A DNA stretch of 64,000 bases from Haliscomenobacter sp. Its GTDB lineage: Bacteria > Bacteroidota > Bacteroidia > Chitinophagales > Saprospiraceae. The stretch covers positions 248,001 to 312,000 of the forward strand of contig JADJHZ010000001.1 of the NCBI GenBank assembly GCA_016707205.1, given 5' to 3'. Shown here in pieces: positions 51,996 to 61,000 of this stretch (the first letter of the stretch is position 1; each line of letters opens with the position of its first letter). Position numbers and translations under genes: made by a program. Below the pieces are notes generated by a model that was not told the DNA's origin, made no database searches, and saw only the letters and a program-made list of their open reading frames with translations.

Positions 51996-53003
51996 TTATT
52001 CTTCTGAAAGTTTTTCTTTGTAAAGCGGCAAAAGTTCTTTGAATTTCCGCACCGTAGGCCGTAAGCCGATAAAAGAAGCGCCTCCTGAGGCGTTGCGGTG
52101 TCCGCCGCCCTTAAAATGCTGGGAGGCAATTTCCTGTACGCTGAACTCTCCTTTAGAACGAAGCGAAATCTTGACGATGGTGGGCTGCTCCGTAATAAAC
52201 GCCGCTATTTTTACCCCGGGAATGCGGAGGAGGTAGTTCACGATGCCCTCCGTGTCTCCCCGTTGGATGTCGAATTTAACGTAGTCTTCTTTGGAAAGCG
52301 TTATAATCCCGGTGTGAAACTCTTCCAGGATCTCCATGCGGTGGTACAGGCAATAGCCCAGCAAGCGGAGGTGTTTTTCGGAAAGGTTGTTGTTGATGAG
52401 ATCCTGGAGGACCACGTCGTTGATCCCCAGTTCCAGCAGGTTGGCTACAACCCGGAACAATTTGGCAGAGGTGCCGTATTTAAACGAACCCGTATCCGTG
52501 ATGATGCCGGTGTAGATACAGTCTGCAACGCGGACATCGAGGAATTGCTGCCATCCTAATAAATGAATAAAGTCAAAGACCAGTTCGCTGGTAGAACTGG
52601 CGGTAATATCGGATAGCACAAAATCAGCGAACGGCTCGGGATCCAGGTGGTGGTCGATCAATAGCTTGGGAACATTCAGCCCATAGACGATCTCCCCGAC
52701 CTTGTCGACCCGGTCCAGGGCGTTGAAATCAAGGCAAATGACCAGATTTGCTTTCTCCAGCACGGATTTAATGCCGTCCGGGTACTCGTCGTATACCAGC
52801 ATCTGCTCGATGCCTGGCATCCAGGAAAGGAAATCGGGGTACTCCGAAGGAGTAATCATTTTGACGACATGCCCAAGATGCTGAAGAAAGTGAAACATGG
52901 CCAGAGAAGATCCAATAGCGTCTCCGTCCGGATTTCGGTGCGTAATCAGGGCGATGTCTTTCGGAATTGAAAGCAGGGATTTTAGCTCAGTGATGTGTTC
53001 CAT
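51996..53003 (-). CDS. nrnA: DHH phosphoesterase NrnA (oligoribonuclease / pAp phosphatase)
   Basis: A 335-residue DHH-DHHA1 protein that degrades short RNA oligomers (nanoRNase) and dephosphorylates pAp. Metal motifs are HRNPDGDA (residues 22-29), Asp92 in CLDFN and DHH (117-119); the C-terminal DHHA1 domain has the GGGHRNASGG substrate loop. Length and motif order are standard. It begins a short operon with the FKBP gene and is divergent from ndk. Confidence 0.93.
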   Translation of the reverse strand: MEHITELKSLLSIPKDIALITHRNPDGDAIGSSLAMFHFLQHLGHVVKMITPSEYPDFLSWMPGIEQMLVYDEYPDGIKSVLEKANLVICLDFNALDRVDKVGEIVYGLNVPKLLIDHHLDPEPFADFVLSDITASSTSELVFDFIHLLGWQQFLDVRVADCIYTGIITDTGSFKYGTSAKLFRVVANLLELGINDVVLQDLINNNLSEKHLRLLGYCLYHRMEILEEFHTGIITLSKEDYVKFDIQRGDTEGIVNYLLRIPGVKIAAFITEQPTIVKISLRSKGEFSVQEIASQHFKGGGHRNASGGASFIGLRPTVRKFKELLPLYKEKLSEE

Positions 53004-53071
53004 TTACCGGTCAATAACAGACTGCGAAGGTCGGCAAAAATATTGGATTAAACCAAAAATAACAAGAGGGG

Positions 53072-53104
53072 TTTGAGAAGATTGCGGCAATTTGGTTACT
53101 TTTG
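53072..53104 (+). promoter_or_regulatory. Bacteroidota promoter for ndk (TTTG-N21-TACTTTTG)
   Basis: -33 element TTTG at 53072-53075 and -7 box TACTTTTG at 53097-53104, with 21 bases between, 30 bases before the ATG. This is the most complete promoter match I find in the window. Confidence 0.6.
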
Positions 53105-53134
53105 CGCTGCTTTTTAACCACAAATCCCAAGCAA

Positions 53135-53557
53135 ATGGCTGGAAATTTAACGTTTACTATGATCAAGCCCGATGCCGTCCGCGGAGGGCATATCGGCGCT
53201 ATCCTGGCAAAAATCAACGAAGCCGGTTTCCGGATCGTTGCCATGAAGTACACCAAACTTTCAGAAGAGAAAGCGGGCGAGTTCTATGCGGTCCACCGCG
53301 AACGCCCATTCTACGGCGAATTGGTTTCCTTCATGTCGTCCGGACCTATCGTGGCCGCAGCGCTTGAAAAAAATAATGCGGTAGATGATTTTCGGAAGTT
53401 GATCGGAGCAACCGACCCGTCCAAGGCCGAGCCCGGCACCATCCGCGCCCTATTCGCCAAAAGCATTGGGGAGAACGCCGTTCACGGCTCCGACTCCGAC
53501 GAGAATGCGGCAATTGAGATCGCTTTCCACTTTGCAGGAACAGAGATGTTTCGTTAA
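53135..53557 (+). CDS. ndk: Nucleoside diphosphate kinase
   Basis: A 140-residue enzyme that balances nucleoside triphosphates by a phospho-histidine ping-pong reaction. The active His117 sits in ENAVHGSD, and TMIKPDAVRGGHIG is the conserved start. I use the ATG at 53135; the longer open frame begins inside the promoter. It is followed by a strong terminator, so it is a single-gene transcript. Confidence 0.97.
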   Translation: MAGNLTFTMIKPDAVRGGHIGAILAKINEAGFRIVAMKYTKLSEEKAGEFYAVHRERPFYGELVSFMSSGPIVAAALEKNNAVDDFRKLIGATDPSKAEPGTIRALFAKSIGENAVHGSDSDENAAIEIAFHFAGTEMFR

Positions 53558-53577
53558 TCCTTTCGGGTTGCCGACAT

Positions 53578-53621
53578 AAAAAAGATCAATTCGATGTTTT
53601 TCATCGAATTGATCTTTTTTT
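53578..53621 (+). terminator. Rho-independent terminator after ndk
   Basis: Stem AAAGATCAATTCGATG/CATCGAATTGATCTTT with a 5-T loop and a T run after it; the A run before it would also make it work for the opposite strand. Confidence 0.9.
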
Positions 53622-53652
53622 ACTTGGATACGCAGGACGGCGAATGTTCAGA

Positions 53653-54297
53653 TTACTTATTCCATTCCTGTAAGGTCCCGATCATATCCTGGATGGAAGC
53701 CCGAACGCGATAGTCCAGGTCAAATTGCCGGAACCGGATAATCCCGTCGCGCCCGATGATGTAAGTTGCGGGGACCGGCAAATTGGCTTCCTCTTGCCCA
53801 TTATTGATGGCAATATCATCCCCAAGGCCCAGCTTGATCCGGTTCTGGTAACCTTTGGTCACCCGGAATTTCACGCCATAGGCGTCCATCACTTTTTCAT
53901 CCCGGTCGGACATTACTTTCAACCCGACTTTGCTCTTTGCCAGGGTGTTCTGGATATTGTCGTTGGTCTCCGGAGTAACGGCAAGCACCTGGCCTCCCGC
54001 GCTTATGATCATGTGGAGCGAGTCCTGAAAACGGCCCAAATACCGGTTGCACACCGGGCACCAGTCGCCCCGGTAAAAAATGAGGACGACCGGCCCCTCT
54101 TTTAACAAGGAATCCAAGGAAACGCTTTGGCCGTATTGGTCCTGGCCCTGGAAATCCGGCGCTTTTTGTCCAACTTCCAAACCTTTGGGAACCAGGAATG
54201 AGGTGTCGATTCCAAGTTTGGCCAGATCTTGGGCGTTCAGGGAGGTAAAACCGCTCATAAGGATCACCATCCAGGCGGTCAAAAGAAATGACTTCAT
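53653..54297 (-). CDS. Exported peroxiredoxin-like thiol protein (AhpC/TSA)
   Basis: A 214-residue thioredoxin-fold protein. Starting at ATG 54297 gives a signal peptide (residues 1-23, ending SLNAQ); the upstream TTG start is less likely. The active site FYRGDWCPVCNRY has a CxxC pair (Cys80, Cys83), and the sequence KGLEVGQKAPDFQGQDQYGQ is that of the AhpC/TSA family. It probably reduces peroxides or disulfides in the periplasm. It is convergent with ndk and downstream of mutS2. Confidence 0.85.
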   Translation of the reverse strand: MKSFLLTAWMVILMSGFTSLNAQDLAKLGIDTSFLVPKGLEVGQKAPDFQGQDQYGQSVSLDSLLKEGPVVLIFYRGDWCPVCNRYLGRFQDSLHMIISAGGQVLAVTPETNDNIQNTLAKSKVGLKVMSDRDEKVMDAYGVKFRVTKGYQNRIKLGLGDDIAINNGQEEANLPVPATYIIGRDGIIRFRQFDLDYRVRASIQDMIGTLQEWNK

Positions 54298-54388
54298 CGT
54301 GCGTTGAATTTTTTTCAAAAGTAATTCCGAATCCGGCTGCAGAGTGGGCGATTCAATCCAAGTGTCCGGATCAAGACGCCCCTTCCGG

Positions 54389-56776
54389 TTATTGGATTTC
54401 TACGAGGGTTACTCCATCGCCACCAAGCTCGGGTTCCGGATGGGAGATTGCCATTGGCAGGCTGTATTCTTTCAGCTTCATGCGAACTGCTTTTCGGAGC
54501 ACTCCATTGCCTTTGCCATGCACGATGCGCAGGTTATTGGCGCTGGAAAGCAACGCGTGATCTACGAATTCTTCCACGATTTTGAGCGCTTCTTCCAGCC
54601 GCATGCCCCGAATATCGAGTTTGGATTGAAATCCGGCACTTTTATGGATCATGTCGGTTTGAATGCTTTTTGTCTGTTGCACGCTCAACGGCTCATTGGC
54701 CGGTTGAAGATCCCGGGTGTGGATGGTCATCCGCATCTGGCCAACCAACACCACCGCCTTGTCTTTTTTGAGCGCTTCCACTTTCCCGATAGCTCCGCCC
54801 TGAATCAGTTTAACGTGATCTCCGGCTTTGATATCCAACTCCTTGCGTTTCTTCTCCGGAATCAGGTACACTTCCTCTTTGAGCTCTACGACCTGAACCT
54901 GGAGTTGCTGGCGCTCCTCTTTTTTAAGGGCAGCGAGTTCCTTGGCTTTTTCGAGGTTGTTTGCTTCCCGCAATTCCCGGATCAGTTTTTCAAATGCCTG
55001 ATTATCGCGGGAGACTTGTTGCAGAGCGAGCTCCTTTGCCTCGAGTTTCTGCCTTTTTCTCCGGAATTCCATATCCCGGTGCATTTGCTCATAGGATTTC
55101 ATCAGGCGCTCCAGTTTTTCCTCGCGATCCTTCATTTGAGCCAGCTGTTCTTCGAGTTCTTGCTTCTCTTTTTGAAGATCGATCAGCAATTGATCTACCG
55201 CTGTTTCGCTTTTGCCGCTTCGGTTTCGGGCATATTCGAGAATTTTTGGATCCAATCCGTTCTTAATGGCAATTTCAAACGCATAGGAACTCCCAGGCCT
55301 GCCTACTTTTAGTTCGTATGTAGGCAGCAGGTGGTCCTTGTCAAAATGCATGGCGCCATTCAGGATGCCTTTGGATTTGAACGCGAAGATCTTCAGGTTG
55401 GAATAATGGGTAGTGACGACTCCGAAAACTTTTTTGAAGTTGAGTTCCCGAAGGACGGACTCGGCGATGGCCCCGCCCATTTGCGGGTCTGTGCCGGAAC
55501 CAAATTCGTCGATCAGAATAAGCGTGCGTTCGTTGGCCTCCTCGACAAACTGGCGCATGTTGTTGAGGTGGGAACTATAGGTACTCAGGTCGTCTTCAAT
55601 GGATTGCTGGTCGCCGATGTCGGCAAAGATATTGGAGAAAATACCGAAAACGGAGCGTTCGTCTGCAGGGATCAGCAAACCCGATTGCACCATGAGTTGA
55701 AACAACCCAACCGATTTCATGGTGATGGATTTTCCGCCGGCATTGGGTCCGGAGAGTACCAGAATGCGGTTTTCGTGCTCCATTCTCAGGGTAAACGGGA
55801 TGGTAGGCTTGCCTAAGGGGCTGTTGCGAAGAAACAACAGCGGATGGCGGCCATCCAGAATTTGTACTACCGGCTTTTGCTGGATTTGAGGCTGACCCGC
55901 TTTCATCATCAGTCCGACCCGGCCCTTCGCCTGAAGAACGTCGAAATACACCAGCAAGTCCTGGTATTTCCGGATCTGGGGAACGTATGGCCGCAGCAAT
56001 GCGCTCAAGGTTTTGAGAATGCGGAAAACCTCTCTGCGCTCCTCCTGCTCCAGGTCAAAAATATCGTTGTTGATGGGAATAATCGGTTCCGGCTCAATAA
56101 AAGCCGTACGCCCGGTAGCCGACTCATCGTGGATGATGCCCCGCACTTTTCGCTTGTGCTCTGCAGGAACGCTTAATACCCTTCGGCCATTTCGGAAGCT
56201 CTCGACGTTCTCGCTGAGCCAGCCCTTGGTGCGGTAGGTTTGAATAACCTCCCGAAAGACTTTGTCCAACTCCCGCTGTTTCCCTTGAAGCGCTTTTCGG
56301 ATGCGCTCGAGCTCGGACGAGGCGTTTGCCCGAATATTTCCTTCCGGGTCAATGACGCGATCGATCTCCAGGATCAGGGTCTTGTCAAAATGGACCTGCC
56401 GGATAATATTATACATCGAGGGATAAACCTCGCGCCGGGTATCGGTGAAGAAATCGTAGATCCCGGCTACCGCCACAAGCGAAACGTTCAGCCGCCGGAG
56501 TCCGTCTTCCGGGAGCACGTAGTCCTGAATTTCCAGCAACTGCAGGTCTTCCTGCAGATCTGCGTAAGGCGGGATGTGCATCCGGTCGTTGTATTCGATC
56601 GCCCGCCGCATTTCGCGGGTTTCCGTGAGTTTGGCTTCAATCCGCTCCAGGCCGGCCCCTGGCTTGATCAGCAAAGCGGCGGCTTTGCCCAATTCACCCT
56701 GGCATTCCTGTTCGATAAGCAGGAGCACTTTATCGAATTCGAGGCGTTGAAAAAGATCCTTTGGCTCTAATCGCAT
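54389..56776 (-). CDS. mutS2: MutS2 endonuclease
   Basis: A 795-residue MutS2 protein; it lacks the mismatch-reading domains of MutS. The ATPase core carries Walker A GPNAGGKS (343-350) and LILIDEFGSGTDP. A long coiled coil (about 510-640) precedes a KOW-like beta segment and a C-terminal Smr endonuclease domain (about 720-795) with LDIRGM and HGKG. Roles reported for the family are suppression of recombination and rescue of collided ribosomes. It is divergent from aroC. Confidence 0.95.
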   Translation of the reverse strand: MRLEPKDLFQRLEFDKVLLLIEQECQGELGKAAALLIKPGAGLERIEAKLTETREMRRAIEYNDRMHIPPYADLQEDLQLLEIQDYVLPEDGLRRLNVSLVAVAGIYDFFTDTRREVYPSMYNIIRQVHFDKTLILEIDRVIDPEGNIRANASSELERIRKALQGKQRELDKVFREVIQTYRTKGWLSENVESFRNGRRVLSVPAEHKRKVRGIIHDESATGRTAFIEPEPIIPINNDIFDLEQEERREVFRILKTLSALLRPYVPQIRKYQDLLVYFDVLQAKGRVGLMMKAGQPQIQQKPVVQILDGRHPLLFLRNSPLGKPTIPFTLRMEHENRILVLSGPNAGGKSITMKSVGLFQLMVQSGLLIPADERSVFGIFSNIFADIGDQQSIEDDLSTYSSHLNNMRQFVEEANERTLILIDEFGSGTDPQMGGAIAESVLRELNFKKVFGVVTTHYSNLKIFAFKSKGILNGAMHFDKDHLLPTYELKVGRPGSSYAFEIAIKNGLDPKILEYARNRSGKSETAVDQLLIDLQKEKQELEEQLAQMKDREEKLERLMKSYEQMHRDMEFRRKRQKLEAKELALQQVSRDNQAFEKLIRELREANNLEKAKELAALKKEERQQLQVQVVELKEEVYLIPEKKRKELDIKAGDHVKLIQGGAIGKVEALKKDKAVVLVGQMRMTIHTRDLQPANEPLSVQQTKSIQTDMIHKSAGFQSKLDIRGMRLEEALKIVEEFVDHALLSSANNLRIVHGKGNGVLRKAVRMKLKEYSLPMAISHPEPELGGDGVTLVEIQ

Positions 56777-56949
56777 GGTCGTTCGTTGTCGGGACTATCC
56801 GAAAGCAATCACTTCTTCGTCGGTTTAAGGATAAGAACACGAAAAAATCCCCGAGGTTCCATTTTGCGTTTTTTCTTTCTAAAATTCCGGATTAAAGGGG
56901 GGAATTGGTAGTTTCGCCCCGATACGCAAACCAACAAAAGCGGATACGC

Positions 56950-58024
56950 GTGGCAGGAAGCATTTTCGGAGAAGCATTTCGGGTTTCTACCTTTGGAGAA
57001 TCGCACGGGAGAGCAGTAGGTGTCGTCATCGACGGCTGTCCAGCCGGGTTGCCCATCGATGAAGAATTTATCCAACAAGAGCTTAACCGACGCCGTCCCG
57101 GGCAATCGGCTATTGTTACCCAACGCAAAGAGGAAGACCGGGTGGAGTTTCTCTCTGGCATATTTGAAGGGAAATCCACGGGAACGCCTATCGCTATGGT
57201 TATTTTCAATGCGGATGCCCGTTCGAAAGATTATAGCCATATTGCCGATAAGTACCGTCCATCGCATGCCGACTTCACCTATCAGGTAAAATATGGTCTG
57301 CGCGACTACCGCGGAGGCGGAAGATCTTCCGCTCGGGAAACTGCAGCCCGAGTAGCTGCAGGGGCCATAGCCAAGCTCCTGCTTGCCACCCAGCATATGA
57401 GCTGCCATGCCTATGTAAGCCAGGTGGGCCGTCTGGTTCTGGACAAGCCCTATCAGGAACTGGATCTGCAGCTGACGGAGCGCAATGAAGTGCGCTGCCC
57501 TGACCCGGAAATGGCGGCGCAAATGATCCAATTAATCAAGGAAGTCCGCAAAGAAGGAGATACGATTGGAGGGGTCGTTAGCGGCTTGATTCTGGGCTGC
57601 CCTGCCGGGCTTGGCGAACCGGTGTTCGACAAATTGCACGCCGATTTGGGCAAAGCCATGCTTAGTATCAATGCCTGTAAAGGATTCGAATACGGGTCGG
57701 GATTTGGAGGCGTTGACAAGCGCGGGTCTCAGCACAACGATCTGTTTTATAACGACGGGGGGACGATCCGGACCCGGACCAACCATTCGGGAGGCATCGG
57801 GGGATTTCCAATGGAATGGATATCTATTTTCGGGCCGCCTTCAAGCCGGTAGCCACGATTATTCCCGCGCAGGAATCCGTGAACGAGCTGGGGAATCGGT
57901 TTTAGTCGAGGGAAAAGGGCGTCATGATCCGTGCGTCTTGCCAAGAGCGGTTCCGATCGTCGAAGCCATGGCCGCTTTGGTAATGGCCGATCATTGGCTT
58001 AGGCAACGGATGATCAAATTATAA
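56950..58024 (+). pseudogene. aroC: Chorismate synthase gene with two single-base frameshifts
   Basis: The frame starts at GTG 56950 (AGSIFGEAFRVSTFGESHGR) and reads as normal AroC, with RRRPGQSAIVTQRKEED and RGGGRSSARETAARVAAGA, to NHSGGI at 57798. There a run of five G (57799-57803) shifts the frame; ISNGMDIYFRAAFKPV continues in the next frame. Near 57892 a run of four G again lacks one base, after which VLVEGKGRHDPCVLPRAVPI runs in the third frame to 58024. Restoring one G at each run gives a complete protein of about 358 residues. Both errors lie in G runs, so sequencing or assembly error is as likely as real inactivation. Confidence 0.85.
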
Positions 58025-58029
58025 AAGCG

Positions 58030-61000
58030 CTAGTTTTTGCCGGCCGAAGGAAGCGGCCCTTGTTTTTGCTTTTTCACGCCAAACCGGATGCTCTTTAAAA
58101 ACTCGCCAAACGAATCAAACTCCTTTCGGTAACTCAACCCAGCGCCTATTTGAAGGATACGCCCGCTAATGTCGGGTTGCAGCTTTTGGTAGATGCGAAG
58201 CTTTAAGCTTCGATCTTCAACCAATTGATATTCAATAACTACATCATTTCCAATAAAGGCGCCCGTTGCGCCGGGGTTCGCCCTCCAGTTATTTCCCAGG
58301 TCGATATTTCCTCCTACCAGAATGGAAAGCCGGTTATTGAAATAATTTTGCCGGAGGCTAACCTGCAGTTCGTTGCCCCGGTTCAAGTTTCCGTTCTGAG
58401 ACAAATTGGCGCTCTGGTATTGGTTATAAGCAATATCGAAATCTACGCTGGATAGCGCCTGGCCTTCCCCAACCAAATCGGAGAAGAGTTCGGTAATCAA
58501 AAGCGAAAGCTGATTGGATAAAAACTCGCTAACGGTGTTGTAAATGATCTGAGATCCCTGGAAGGAAAAATCTGCCGGCAGGAACTGCCCCGCCACGATG
58601 AGTCCAAAAACCTGTTTGTTTATCTCGTTGGGGTCTTGTTTCAGCAGGCGTAGTTTGTTTTCGGCGTAGGTGAGCAATTCGCCTTGCAAATTGGGAAATC
58701 CAAGATCGAAGTTGACCGTCGGGCGCAGCAAATCGCCCTGGAGTTTCAGCGTTAGGTCGACATCGGTGTTCTGTGCGGCTTCGGACCGCGTTTGATCGGT
58801 GGCATTCGTCAGGTATTCCTGAATAAAGTTGCCAACGGGAGCATAGAGATCCTTGTATTCCGCATCGATTTGAATTATAGCCTTGAAGGGATCTCCGGTC
58901 CAGGTGATCGTTCCGCCTCGTTTGATGCTGAAATCCTTGTTGATGACATTGTACAGCGTAAAGAGGTATTCCCCCCGTTCGATAACGACGTCGCCGAACA
59001 TTTGAAAAGATCCGTTTCGCGGCACGGTTATGCGCAGGGCGCCGCGGCCGCTGCCTTCAATGATATCCCCAGCCTGCTCGTTAAAAATAATCTGAAGCAA
59101 GGCCGATTCATTCGCAATCAAGTCCATTTCAAAGCTCACGCCTTTTATTTCCCGGAGGCTTCCTGCGGAGGTTGCCGGCTGAATAGCGGATTGGGACTTG
59201 TCTTTGTCGACAAAGGAGATAAAGTTCAAGGAATTGGCTTTCCGGTCAGAGCTCACCGGGATAACCATTCGGGTCCCCTCGCCTACTTCTGCGTTGACAT
59301 AAATGTCTGGTTGGCGAAAAGAGCCGGAGAAAGCGACTTCCCCTCTGCCAATAGCGGTTCCGTAAAACTGTTTATTCTGTCCTTTTCGGGTTTCAAGCCC
59401 CAGTAATCGGTTAGTTGTCATTCGGGCGTTAAAACCAAAATCTTTCAGATACTGATGTTTGATCCCCCCTTGAATCACTGCCTGGTTGCCGAGCCTGTCT
59501 TTTAAAATGGTCTGAGAGGCGTCAAACAACGTATTGTTGACTTTGACAACTGCCCGGTCCAGGGTGTAATGGGTGTTGAGGTAATCCACCGTCATGCCGC
59601 CATTGAACAGATAGATCATTCCCGAGGTATTCGGCTTGGAAAAATCGCCGTTAAACTGGAGATCGGCATCAAAATACCCGTGGATGTTGCTCACTGTCTC
59701 TCCAATGAAAAAATCTGCGATAGCCAGGGGATACGAATGGACGTTGAGGTTAAGATCAAAGTAGCCCGCTTTTTGTATTGGAGCAGAGCCGTAATCCTTG
59801 ACGTTGTAATAGCCCTCCGCAATCAACTGGGCCGTATCTTTACTAAGGGATACATAGACGGTTAAGGGGGTGTTCGACCCGGAAAGGTCTGCATTTACGC
59901 GTAATATACCCCAATCTTGCTTGTTCAAAAACAACGTATCCGAAACCAAAGACAAAGACAAATCCTCTATTTTCATCAAATCGTCCACCGTGACCGATAC
60001 GTTTGCGCGCCCTGAAAATTGGATCGGGTCAAAATTCAGGATCGGGTTGATCTCGGAAATATCCAGATTCAGCAAAGAGAACTCCAGCCCCCTTTTCCCT
60101 TTGCTTTCCAGGGAAATGGCTTTGTCGTCGAGGGTCAGGATAAAGTCGCTGATGCGGATTTCATCGCTGTTGAAGGTAATCGCGTTGTTCTGATTGATCA
60201 TCCAGGTATTGCCCAGGAGCTCAATTTCTGAATAGTCGATTTGATTTTGCAGGAAAAGCGAATCGAAAACGTAAAGCCTCCCGTCGATATTGAGGTTATC
60301 CAATGCCAGCGGGTTTCGGTCGCGGTTCTTACGGGCGTAGTTGAGCCCGTAATCCAGGGTGTCGCCGGAGATCCGGACCAACACCGCCAGGGGTTCTAGT
60401 TCCGTTTTTTCATTGAGAACCATCCGGTTAATCCCAAAATCCAACGAGCCTTCCGCAGCTTTGGTGTCGAGCAAAAAAGCGATATCTTCCGCGTAGAAGC
60501 GGTCAAACTGGAACCTGTTCATCTCCAGATTGGCCCTAAGTAAATCTTCCTGATTGTCAAAACGACCTGAAATATTGACGCCACTAAGAGATCCTAACCG
60601 GCGGTCAATAAGGTTTTCAAATCCCTTGGAGTTGAGAACTTCGACGTCAAAATCGAATCTGCTTGGCCGGACGGCGATTGCTTTTGCGTTTAATCCCAGG
60701 CGTTTCGAAAAGCCGGGGAAGTGGATTCTTAAATGTTGGAGGAGCATGGCTGGAATTCGTTCCACCTCAAATAGACCATAAAAACGCGCGTTGAGAATAT
60801 CGGATGCGATATTAAACTGTTTGTTCCCCAGCTGATCAAAGTAGGTGGAAATATCGGCGGAGTCTAACCGGTAGACTTGCCCCTCCTGGACGATTTGGAA
60901 ATGGCGGAGGAAGATATCGCCCTCCATGTTCGCGAATTTTTGGTTTCGAAGGTTGAGGAGAACGTCGCCTGAGATTTGAATATTCCCTTTTTTGATGAGA

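Noticed and set aside
54344..55312. A 322-codon plus-strand frame inside mutS2.
   Set aside because: Antisense to the conserved Smr and coiled-coil part of MutS2; Phe/Leu/His-rich translation without domain logic.
57799..57893. Programmed frameshifting in aroC.
   Set aside because: Two shifts in the same direction at plain G runs, without a slippery heptamer, a stop-coupled site or a downstream structure, fit indels or sequencing error better.
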